From an uncultured Olsenella sp. (GTDB lineage: Bacteria; Actinomycetota; Coriobacteriia; Coriobacteriales; Atopobiaceae), in contig URLM01000011.1 of NCBI GenBank assembly GCA_900548775.1, positions 1 to 46,187 of the forward strand: 46,187 nt of DNA, read 5' to 3'. The position numbers and the translations under genes are program-made. The first letter of the stretch is position 1, and each line of letters begins with the position of its first letter. Positions 39,948-46,187 of this stretch are shown here, one piece after another. The notes beneath the pieces were generated by a model. That model searched no databases and was not told the origin of the DNA. It saw only the letters and a list, made by a program, of their open reading frames with translations.

Positions 39948-40925
39948 CTACTCGGCCATCTGCGCCTGGACGGCGGTGATGGCGACCACGCCCACGATGT
40001 CCTCGGCGGAGCAGCCGCGGGAGAGGTCGTTGACGGGCTTTGCGATGCCCTGGAGCACCGGGCCGTAGGCCTCGGCACCGGCGAAGCGCTGGACCAGCTT
40101 GTAGCCAATGTTGCCGGCCTCGAGGTCGGGGAACACGAGCACGTTGGCGTGGCCGGCAACGGCGGAGCCGGGGGCCTTGAGCTCGGCTACGCTCGGAACG
40201 AGCGCGGCGTCGAGCTGAAGGTCGCCGTCAACGGCAAGCTCGGGCGCCTTCTCGTGGGCGAGGGAGGTTGCCTCCTGGACCTTGGTGGGCACGTCGCCCT
40301 TGGCGGAGCCCATGGTGGAGAAGGAGAGCATGGCCACCTTGGGCTCGGAGCTCATGTACTTCTTCCAGGAGCCTGCGGAGGCGATGGCGATCTCGGAGAG
40401 CTCGTCGGCCGTGGGGTTGATGTTGAGGCCGCAGTCGGCAAAGAGCAGGGTGCCGTTCTCGCCGTACTCCGCCTTGTCGGTGCACATGATGAAGAATGCC
40501 GAGACGAGCTTGGTGCCGGGGGCGGTCTTCAGAATCTGGAGCGCGGGACGCAGCGTGTTGGCAGTGGAGTGGCAGGCGCCAGAGACCAGGCCGTCGGCGT
40601 CGCCCATCTTGACCATCATGGTGCCAAAGTAGGTGGCGTCGTTCATCTGCTCCATGGCCTCGGGCAGCGTGACGCCCTTCTTCTTGCGCAGCTCGGCGAA
40701 GGCGGCGGCGTACTCGTCGTGCTTCTCGGCGGTGCGCGGGTCAATCACGGTGACGCCGGGGACGTTGACCTTAGCGGGGTCGCCTAGGATCACGAGCTCA
40801 GCGATGCCCTCGTCAACAATCTGTCGCGCGGCTGCGATGGTGCGCGGATCCTCCCCCTCGGGAAGGACGATCTTCTTCTTGTCTTTCTTCGCGGCGCTCT
40901 TCATACGGTCGAGAAACTCGCTCAT
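39948..40925 (-). CDS. pta: Phosphate acetyltransferase
   Basis: 325 residues from ATG 40925, with AGGGAG upstream; the short single-domain form. Motifs: KKIVLPEGEDPRTIAAARQI, ATYFGTMMVKMGDADGLVSG, STANTLRPALQIL, LLFADCGLNINPTADELSEIA, MLSFSTMGSAKG and NVLVFPDLEAGNIGYKLVQR. It converts acetyl-CoA and phosphate to acetyl phosphate for AckA. The frame open to 41036 includes an unlikely basic N-terminus without a ribosome binding site. Confidence 0.97.
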   Translation of the reverse strand: MSEFLDRMKSAAKKDKKKIVLPEGEDPRTIAAARQIVDEGIAELVILGDPAKVNVPGVTVIDPRTAEKHDEYAAAFAELRKKKGVTLPEAMEQMNDATYFGTMMVKMGDADGLVSGACHSTANTLRPALQILKTAPGTKLVSAFFIMCTDKAEYGENGTLLFADCGLNINPTADELSEIAIASAGSWKKYMSSEPKVAMLSFSTMGSAKGDVPTKVQEATSLAHEKAPELAVDGDLQLDAALVPSVAELKAPGSAVAGHANVLVFPDLEAGNIGYKLVQRFAGAEAYGPVLQGIAKPVNDLSRGCSAEDIVGVVAITAVQAQMAE

Positions 40926-41052
40926 CGATTCTCCCTCTTGTCTTGACGTCTTCCGCTTGCATCCCCGAGCTGGCCACTCGCGGGTACTGGCCTGTAGATT
41001 GTGCGGCCAACGCCCTCCGGTCACATGGGGCCGCACCCATTATAGGAGCGAG

Positions 41053-41061
41053 TGTTAGAAT
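41053..41061 (+). promoter_or_regulatory. Extended -10 element before glf
   Basis: TGTTAGAAT followed by CAAC, about 110 bp upstream of glf. It is identical over 13 bp to the element at 27485. The leader between it and the start codon contains no gene. Confidence 0.45.
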
Positions 41062-41170
41062 CAACAGCCAGATTGAGACTGGATGCATGCGTATCGTGTG
41101 CCCCGTCTGATGTACCGCCTTGTGCGGTTGGTGGAATAGGTGCCTCACGGGGCGCTTGGGAAGGACTTTC

Positions 41171-42373
41171 ATGGGAATCGCAAACGGACTGCCTGCGGGC
41201 TTCAACCCTGATGCATACGACGCCATCATCGTGGGCGCGGGCTACGCAGGTGCGGTCTGCGCTCGCCGCCTTGCCGAGGCGTGTGGCATGAAGGTTGCCG
41301 TCATCGAGCGACGCGACCACATTGGCGGCAATGCCTACGACTACGTGGATGATGCGGGCATCCTGGTGCACAAGTACGGTCCACACATCTACCACACCAT
41401 GAACGACCGCGTGAACCAGTACCTCTCGCGCTTTACGGAGTGGACTGGCTACCAGCACAAGGTTCTGGCCAACATCCACGGCACGCTCATGCCGGTCCCC
41501 TTCAACCACGCTTCCCTCAGGCTCGCCTTTGGCGACGAGAGGGGAGAGGCGCTCTACCAGAAGCTCGTGGCGACCTTCGGTGAGAACAAGAAGGTCCCCA
41601 TCATGGAACTGCGCGAGAAGAACGATCCCGAGCTCTCCGAGGTCGCCGACTACGTCTATGAGAACGTCTTTCTCCACTACACCATGAAGCAGTGGGGCAA
41701 AACTCCCGACCAGATTGACCCATCGATTACTGGCCGTGTGCCCGTCTTTGTTGGCGACGACGATCGCTACTTCCCCACGGCAAAGTACCAGGGCATGCCC
41801 GCCGAGGGTTACACCAAGCTCTTTGAGAACATGCTCAACCACGACCTGATCTCCGTGTTTCTCGGCGTAGACGTGCGTGACATCCTTAAGGTGAGCACCT
41901 CGAACGTCCTCATCTGCGGGCGTCCCTACGGCGGAGAGATTGTCTACTCCGGTCCCCTTGACGAGCTCTTTGGGCTTGATTTGGGCGCGCTGCCGTACCG
42001 TACGCTCGACATGCAGTTCGAGACGCTCCCCGTCGACCAGTTCCAGCCCGTGGGCACCGTTAACTACACTACCTCTGAGGACTTCACGCGCATCACCGAG
42101 TTCAAGAACATGACCGGCCAGGTGGCGCCTGGTCGCACGACCATCATGCGCGAGTACTCCAAGGCATACGTGCCTGAGAGCGGCCAGACGCCGTACTATG
42201 CCATCCTGGAGGATGACAACCTCGAGCTCTATCGCCGCTACCGCGAGCGTGTTGCCGGCATTCTCAACTTCCACTGCGTTGGTCGCCTTGCTGAGTATCG
42301 CTACTACGACATGGATGGTGTGGTTGCCTCGGCGCTCAACCTGTCGGACGAGCTCATCCAGGTTCACAAGTAG
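41171..42373 (+). CDS. glf: UDP-galactopyranose mutase
   Basis: 400 residues from ATG 41171 with GGAAGGA upstream. FAD-binding AIIVGAGYAGAVCARRLAE is at about 18-36, then ERRDHIGGNAYDYVDDAGI and KYGPHIYHT. MKQWGKTPDQIDPSITGRVPV, RYFPTAKYQGMPAEGYTKLF and YSGPLDELF are family signatures. It converts UDP-galactopyranose to UDP-galactofuranose for cell-surface glycans. It is followed by a terminator-like hairpin and a glycosyltransferase gene, so a surface polysaccharide role is likely. Confidence 0.97.
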   Translation: MGIANGLPAGFNPDAYDAIIVGAGYAGAVCARRLAEACGMKVAVIERRDHIGGNAYDYVDDAGILVHKYGPHIYHTMNDRVNQYLSRFTEWTGYQHKVLANIHGTLMPVPFNHASLRLAFGDERGEALYQKLVATFGENKKVPIMELREKNDPELSEVADYVYENVFLHYTMKQWGKTPDQIDPSITGRVPVFVGDDDRYFPTAKYQGMPAEGYTKLFENMLNHDLISVFLGVDVRDILKVSTSNVLICGRPYGGEIVYSGPLDELFGLDLGALPYRTLDMQFETLPVDQFQPVGTVNYTTSEDFTRITEFKNMTGQVAPGRTTIMREYSKAYVPESGQTPYYAILEDDNLELYRRYRERVAGILNFHCVGRLAEYRYYDMDGVVASALNLSDELIQVHK

Positions 42374-42381
42374 TACTTTTT

Positions 42382-42413
42382 CGGGGCGGGGCCCAGCGCT
42401 CCGCCCCGTTTCT
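42382..42413 (+). terminator. Terminator or attenuator after glf
   Basis: CGGGGCGG (42382-42389) pairs with CCGCCCCG (42401-42408), followed by TTTCT. It stands between glf and the glycosyltransferase gene and may be only partial. Confidence 0.8.
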
Positions 42414-42489
42414 GTCTCGGGCGCACGAGGCTGCCTGGCCCGCCGCGCCTGTACAGTCACGTATTCACGACCTAGGACGGAAGACCCAC

Positions 42490-43524
42490 ATGGAGAAGAC
42501 CATCACCTTTGGCATCCCCTGCTACAACGCGGCAGCCTACATGGACAAGTGCATCACCTCCATACTTGAGGGGTCCGGCTATGCCGAGGACGTCGAGATT
42601 GTGATTGTGGACGATGGCTCCACCAAGGATGACACCCCCCAGAAGGCAGACGAGTGGGCCGAGCGCTATCCCAACATCATCCGTGCGGTTCACCAGGAGA
42701 ACGGCGGTCACGGCAAGGCCGTGATGGCGGCTGTGGGCGTGGCCCAGGGCGCGTACTTCAAGAACATCGACTCCGACGACTGGTTCGACGCAGAGGCACT
42801 CCAGCGCCTTCTCACCACGCTCCGCCGCTTTGACGAGCTTGGCGACAACGTTGACCTCGTGATCACCAACTACGTCTACGAGCACGTGGAGGATGGCACG
42901 CAGAACGTGGTCGACTATCGCCACGTGCTGCCGGTGGGACGCGCCTTCACCTGGGACCAGATCGGCCACTTCAAGAAGACCCAGTACCTTCTCATGCACG
43001 CGCTCACGTACCGCACCAAGACCTTGCGGGCGGCCAACCTCCAGATGCCTGCCCACACGTTCTACGTGGACAACATCTACGCCTACGTGCCGTTCCCCAA
43101 GTGCCACACCCTGTACTATCTCGACGTGGACCTCTATCGCTACTTCATTGGGCGCGAGGACCAGTCGGTGAACGACGCAGTGCTCACGAGCCGCGTTGAC
43201 CACTACTGGCGCGTGGCACGCGTGATGTGGGAGGCCTATCACCTGTACGATGACGTACAGCCGCGCAAGCTCCGCGAGTACATGATGAGCTACTTCACGA
43301 TCATCATGGCCATCTGCTCGGTCTTCTCGAAGAAGTCCGATAGGCCCGATGCCGAGGAGCAGCTGCAGAAGCTCTGGGCAGAGCTCAAGGCCTACGACCC
43401 GAAGATGTATCGCCGTGCTCGCCACGGCGTGGTGGGTATTGCGACCAACCTGCCAGGGCTTGTGGGTAAAGACATCACGCTCTGGGGCTACCGCGTGGCC
43501 CAAAAGCACGTGAAATTCAACTAG
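42490..43524 (+). CDS. Family 2 glycosyltransferase
   Basis: 344 residues. The GT-A fold is clear: TFGIPCYNAAAYMDKCITSI at 6-25, VEIVIVDDGSTKDDT, ENGGHGKAVMAAVGVAQGAY, and KNIDSDDWFD with the metal-binding DxD. The region from about 170 is less conserved and lacks transmembrane helices, so the protein is probably cytoplasmic or membrane-peripheral. It should transfer a sugar onto a lipid or polymer; placement after glf suggests galactofuranose or an attached sugar, which is inference. The ATG has GGAAG upstream. Confidence 0.93.
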   Translation: MEKTITFGIPCYNAAAYMDKCITSILEGSGYAEDVEIVIVDDGSTKDDTPQKADEWAERYPNIIRAVHQENGGHGKAVMAAVGVAQGAYFKNIDSDDWFDAEALQRLLTTLRRFDELGDNVDLVITNYVYEHVEDGTQNVVDYRHVLPVGRAFTWDQIGHFKKTQYLLMHALTYRTKTLRAANLQMPAHTFYVDNIYAYVPFPKCHTLYYLDVDLYRYFIGREDQSVNDAVLTSRVDHYWRVARVMWEAYHLYDDVQPRKLREYMMSYFTIIMAICSVFSKKSDRPDAEEQLQKLWAELKAYDPKMYRRARHGVVGIATNLPGLVGKDITLWGYRVAQKHVKFN

Positions 43525-43556
43525 GGACGCGCGAGGGGAGACGCCCCGGGAGCGTG

Positions 43557-43615
43557 GTGCCCTGTTTGCTTCTTGAGTTACGCTGCGCGAAGAACTCCCG
43601 AAGCAAACAGGGCAC
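43557..43615. repeat. Perfect 16-bp inverted repeat between convergent genes
   Basis: Arms 43557-43572 and 43600-43615 (GTGCCCTGTTTGCTTC and its complement) are exact. Inside, GAGTT (43575-43579) and AACTC (43593-43597) add five more pairs. It probably serves as a bidirectional terminator between the glycosyltransferase gene and the P1 peptidase gene, although no T-run is adjacent. The rest of 43616-43789 is noncoding and AT-richer, with no recognised element. Confidence 0.8.
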
Positions 43616-43789
43616 TACGCATGCGTATTCCCTCGGCGCGTCTTGCCCCAAATGCTCGTCGCCATAGTTTATCGCCATTTCTTATTCGCAAAGAAAGCGA
43701 CCTGCGGAAATGCAGGCCGCTATTAGAAATAGCGATATTCTTTGAGAGGCGAATCGCTGTACGCGCTTCGCGCGACGTTGTCGGTGGGG

Positions 43790-44764
43790 CTACGCCAGAT
43801 CGCGGGCGGCGGGGAAGCCGTAGGCGGCAGTGGCGCTTCTCGCACCGTCTGCAATTGCTCGCTCGAGGGCGCGCGTGGCGAGAACCCCCACGACGTCAAC
43901 CTGGGCATCGACTTCGCCCGTTGCCATCACGAAGATGGTGTCGCCGTCGTTGGTGGTGTGTGTGGGTCTGATGGCGTGTGCGTAGGCGTCCGCTGCCATC
44001 TGGGCCACTTTCGTGGCCTGAGCCTTCGTGAGCCGGGCGTTGGTGACCACGCACGAGATGGTCGTGTTGGTGCGGCGCTCGAGCGGCATTTGGGCCGCCA
44101 TGGAGAGTAGTTCCTCCTCCGTGCTGGCGAGAGACCTGCCATCTGGAGTGCGCAGCCCCGCTATCAGAGCGCCAGTGGCGGGGTCCACCACGTCTCCGCA
44201 GGCGTTCACTGCCGCCACGGCTCCGCAGACCAGCTCGCCTGCGGTCTCGACGTCCTCGCCCAGGCCGCTCTTCATGGCGCGCGTAGGCCCCCCGACCTTG
44301 CCGACGGTGCAGCCCGTGCCGGCGCCAACGTTGCCGCGGGGGAGGGGCTCTCCGGTCCCCTCGAGCGCAAGGCGGGCCGCCCGAGCACCGTCCTCTGCCG
44401 TGGGTCGAACGTGGGGGTCTCCGCAGGCAAGGTCAAAGACGCATGCGCCAGAGACGATCGGCACCACGCCAACTCCCACGTCGAGCCCGATGCCGTGGCG
44501 CTCGAGCTCCTCCGCGACGCCACAGGACGCCGCGAGGCCGTATGCCGAGCCACCAGAGAGCACCACGGCGTTCAGCGTCTGGACGGTTTCCTCGGGGCGG
44601 AGAAGGTCTGTCTCGCGCGTTGCGGGGGCCCCGCCGCGCACGTCTACGCCGCCCGTTGCCCCCTTGGGGCAGATGATGACCGTGCAGCCGGTCCCTGCCT
44701 CCGCATTGGTCGCGTGTGCTGCGTAGATGCCCGGAATTTGCGTGATGCTCTCGATGCTCGACAT
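43790..44764 (-). CDS. P1 family peptidase (DmpA/ornithine acetyltransferase fold)
   Basis: 324 residues from ATG 44764 with GAGAGGAAAG upstream. Family motifs are TNAEAGTGCTVIICPKGATG near the start, VVLSGGSAYGLAASCGV, and GNVGAGTGCTVGK. The self-cleavage site is most likely before the Thr of RRTNTTISCVVTNARL, which would release alpha and beta chains and make that Thr the nucleophile. Members are N-terminal-nucleophile aminopeptidases of mostly unknown substrate. The maf gene lies 18 bp upstream in the same direction, so the two probably share a transcript. Confidence 0.92.
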   Translation of the reverse strand: MSSIESITQIPGIYAAHATNAEAGTGCTVIICPKGATGGVDVRGGAPATRETDLLRPEETVQTLNAVVLSGGSAYGLAASCGVAEELERHGIGLDVGVGVVPIVSGACVFDLACGDPHVRPTAEDGARAARLALEGTGEPLPRGNVGAGTGCTVGKVGGPTRAMKSGLGEDVETAGELVCGAVAAVNACGDVVDPATGALIAGLRTPDGRSLASTEEELLSMAAQMPLERRTNTTISCVVTNARLTKAQATKVAQMAADAYAHAIRPTHTTNDGDTIFVMATGEVDAQVDVVGVLATRALERAIADGARSATAAYGFPAARDLA

Positions 44765-44782
44765 GACTTTCCTCTCGTAAAC

Positions 44783-45406
44783 CTAATCGCGCGTACCAAG
44801 GCAGCGGACGACCAGGTCCTGCGTGCCGAGGAGCATCTCAAGTTCGCGCACGACTCGCGCCACGGGCAGTCCAGCGACGTTTGCCCAATCTCCCTCGATG
44901 CCGCTCACGAGGAGCCTCCCGCGACCCTGGATGCCGTAGGCGCCAGCCTTGTCCATGGGCTCGCCGGAGGCAACGTAGGCGTCGATCTGCTCGTCAGTGA
45001 GGCCAAAGAACGTGACCCGTGTTGTCTCGACAAAGGAACGGCTGGCGATGACCTCCGCCCTCTTGTCCAAGTGCAGAAGGCAGACACCGGTCGAGACGTG
45101 ATGCGTCCGCCCAGAGAGCTCTTGCAGCATCGCGCGTTCAGCCTGCTCATCTGCGGGCTTGCCAAGGACGTCACCGTCTTCAGTCCATACGATGGTGTCT
45201 GCGGCGAGCAGGACATCCTCCGTCGCAGAGCCTGCAAGCGATTTGCGCGTTGCCTCGGCCTTCTCGCATGCCAGGCGCTCGACGAGCCGGGCTGGCGTCT
45301 CTCCGGCGCGACGCGTCTCGTTAATGTCTGCGGGTGCGATGACAAGCGAGAAGCCCGCCTGCTCGAGGAGCTGCCGCCTTCTTGGGGACTGCGATGCCAG
45401 ATACAT
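44783..45406 (-). CDS. maf: Maf-family nucleotide pyrophosphatase
   Basis: 207 residues. LASQSPRRRQLLEQAG (3-18), LLAADTIVWTEDGDVLGKP and PMDKAGAYGIQGRG are the family signatures, the last two holding the catalytic Asp and the Lys/Gln contacts. Maf proteins hydrolyse dTTP, UTP or modified nucleotides such as m5UTP, and affect septum formation when over-produced. ATG at 45406 follows TGGAAG. Confidence 0.95.
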   Translation of the reverse strand: MYLASQSPRRRQLLEQAGFSLVIAPADINETRRAGETPARLVERLACEKAEATRKSLAGSATEDVLLAADTIVWTEDGDVLGKPADEQAERAMLQELSGRTHHVSTGVCLLHLDKRAEVIASRSFVETTRVTFFGLTDEQIDAYVASGEPMDKAGAYGIQGRGRLLVSGIEGDWANVAGLPVARVVRELEMLLGTQDLVVRCLGTRD

Positions 45407-45480
45407 GCGCTTCCAATCGCTTTGTTAAACCATTCGTTGGTAGCATAGCCGTTCTTGAGTGGGGCGCTGCCAATCTCGCA

Positions 45481-45519
45481 TAAAGAGAAAGCGAGGGGGC
45501 CGCCTGTGCGACCCCCTCG
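45481..45519 (-). terminator. Intrinsic terminator of the ferredoxin gene
   Basis: On the minus strand CGAGGGGG (45519-45512) pairs with CCCCCTCG (45499-45492) and is followed by CTTTCTCTTTA. Confidence 0.82.
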
Positions 45520-45548
45520 AAAATGCCAAAGCCGTTTGGGCGCCGAAG

Positions 45549-45734
45549 CTACTCGACGGTGATGGCGGAGACGGGGCAGTTGTCTGCCGCCTCCTGAGCT
45601 GCGTCCTCGGCGTCCTCGGGCACGTCGCCCTCGATGGCGTGCGCGACGCCGTCGTCGCCGATGCTAAAGACGTCGGGGCAGGTGCCCTCGCAAAGACCGC
45701 AGCCGATGCAATCCTCGTTGACAGAAGCCTTCAT
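45549..45734 (-). CDS. Small 4Fe-4S ferredoxin
   Basis: 61 residues, start ATG 45734 after GAGAGGAAC. Cluster ligands are C9, C12 and C15 in CIGCGLC and the distal Cys in NCPVSAITVE. C19 may form a disulfide with another residue or belong to a degenerate second site, as in monocluster ferredoxins. The protein is very acidic. It carries low-potential electrons, for example from pyruvate:ferredoxin oxidoreductase, in the cytoplasm. It is monocistronic with its own terminator. Confidence 0.95.
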   Translation of the reverse strand: MKASVNEDCIGCGLCEGTCPDVFSIGDDGVAHAIEGDVPEDAEDAAQEAADNCPVSAITVE

Positions 45735-46033
45735 GTTGCGTTCCTCTCACTTGAACTTCTCGTCCCTGGGCCCCTTACCCAAGGTCCTAATCTTTTTACA
45801 CGTTTCCGCAGCGGCGCGCAACGTTATTCTGCCTACGGTCCAAAAAGAGCTGCGAGTCACGCGATGGCCCCTTTGAGCTGCGGTTTATTCCTAGTTCCAA
45901 AGGGGGATTTGAGGGGGCGGACGTGCTTTGCAGGATGAGCGCGAGGCGTCCCGCTAGCGTGAGCCCTCTTTGCGGGGAATTCGGCAAGAACGATGCCCAC
46001 GAGCGGATATCTGGCTCTAGGAAGACGGGCGCC
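45735..46033. other. Intergenic region right of the ferredoxin gene
   Basis: No gene is supported. The ferredoxin promoter should lie in 45740-45830, where the sequence is AT-richer. An 8-bp inverted repeat CCCCTTTG (45868-45875) / CAAAGGGG (45898-45905) is present. Nothing else is recognised. Confidence 0.4.
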
Positions 46034-46185
46034 TGCACAAAAATCGCGGTTGCCGGTCCTTTTTGGGCGAATCGCCGAGTACGAAGACTCTAACTCTTTG
46101 CGGAGCCGCAGGTAGGGGAATGGCACCCGTGGGGTGATACTAAGCGGAACCCAGAATTTTGACCTGCAACCGCGATTTTTGTGCA
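46034..46185. mobile_element. MITE-like or structured-RNA element with 20-bp terminal inverted repeats
   Basis: The ends 46034-46053 and 46166-46185 are perfect 20-bp reverse complements (TGCACAAAAATCGCGGTTGC). After one mismatch, GGTC/GACC adds four more pairs. The 112-bp interior has smaller hairpins (GCGG-AG-CCGC, CACCC-GTGG-GGTG). There is no coding capacity for a transposase, and the right flank is cut by the window edge. It could be a non-autonomous mobile element or a conserved structured RNA. Confidence 0.6.
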
Positions 46186-46187
46186 CG

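Noticed and set aside
39380..40787. Open frames in and right of array C on the plus strand
   Set aside because: They translate the 61-bp repeat in rotating frames or run antisense to pta; no start signals or family similarity.

Overview
The window reads as chromosome of a high-GC anaerobic actinobacterium of the class Coriobacteriia, most likely an Olsenella/Atopobium-type member of the Atopobiaceae. This is inferred from GC-rich coding with strong Shine-Dalgarno sites, a fermentative gene set (AdhE, AckA, Pta, ATP-dependent PckA, a small 4Fe-4S ferredoxin) and the mixture of actinobacterial base composition with clostridial-looking enzymes. No rRNA, tRNA, CRISPR, phage or transposase gene was seen. 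About 44 protein genes are supported.

Layout. (1) 0.3-1.9 kb: a LacI-type regulator and a 71-residue orphan helical protein. (2) 1.9-6.9 kb: a PucR/CdaR-type regulator on the minus strand facing a three-gene plus-strand operon: an unrecognised Cys-rich 410-residue protein, a GcvT-like tetrahydrofolate (THF) methyltransferase and a short-chain dehydrogenase. (3) 7.4-14.0 kb: one-carbon/folate genes fhs, fchA, folD, folE, folC, then a 3-hydroxyacyl-CoA dehydrogenase. FolD has lost its cyclohydrolase lysine, which fits the separate cyclohydrolase FchA beside it. A 61-nt motif is duplicated upstream of fhs. (4) 14.3-18.1 kb: a zinc-ribbon membrane protein, thrS (without TGS domain, with a long leader) and a degenerate PLP-enzyme-like protein. 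(5) 18.5-22.8 kb: adhE, a phosphotransferase-fold kinase and a lipoprotein. (6) 22.8-26.7 kb, minus strand: HD protein, CmpB-type membrane protein, acyl-ACP thioesterase, Nudix hydrolase, thyA, dfrA, facing a TetR regulator. (7) 27.5-37.4 kb: Gfo/Idh/MocA oxidoreductase, DUF4867 protein, lipid-kinase homologue, RNase D, membrane zinc peptidase, xseA-xseB, HIT protein, C_GCAxxG_C_C protein, ackA, aldose epimerase. (8) 37.7-46.2 kb: pckA, pta, UDP-galactopyranose mutase, glycosyltransferase, P1 peptidase, maf, ferredoxin and a terminal inverted-repeat element.

How the genes fit together: pyruvate-derived acetyl-CoA can go to acetate (Pta, AckA) or ethanol (AdhE). Fhs-FchA-FolD interconvert formate and methylene-THF, ThyA uses methylene-THF and DfrA regenerates THF, while FolE and FolC serve folate synthesis and retention. 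The GcvT-like operon next to fhs could feed methyl or C1 groups from an unknown substrate into the same THF pool.

The intergenic DNA is unusually structured. Tandem palindromic arrays with an exact 61-bp period lie at 14.8, 18.1 and 39.4 kb. There is a perfect 27-bp inverted repeat between thyA and dfrA, a 152-bp element with 20-bp terminal inverted repeats at the right edge, and a family of similar palindromes placed on or beside stop codons.
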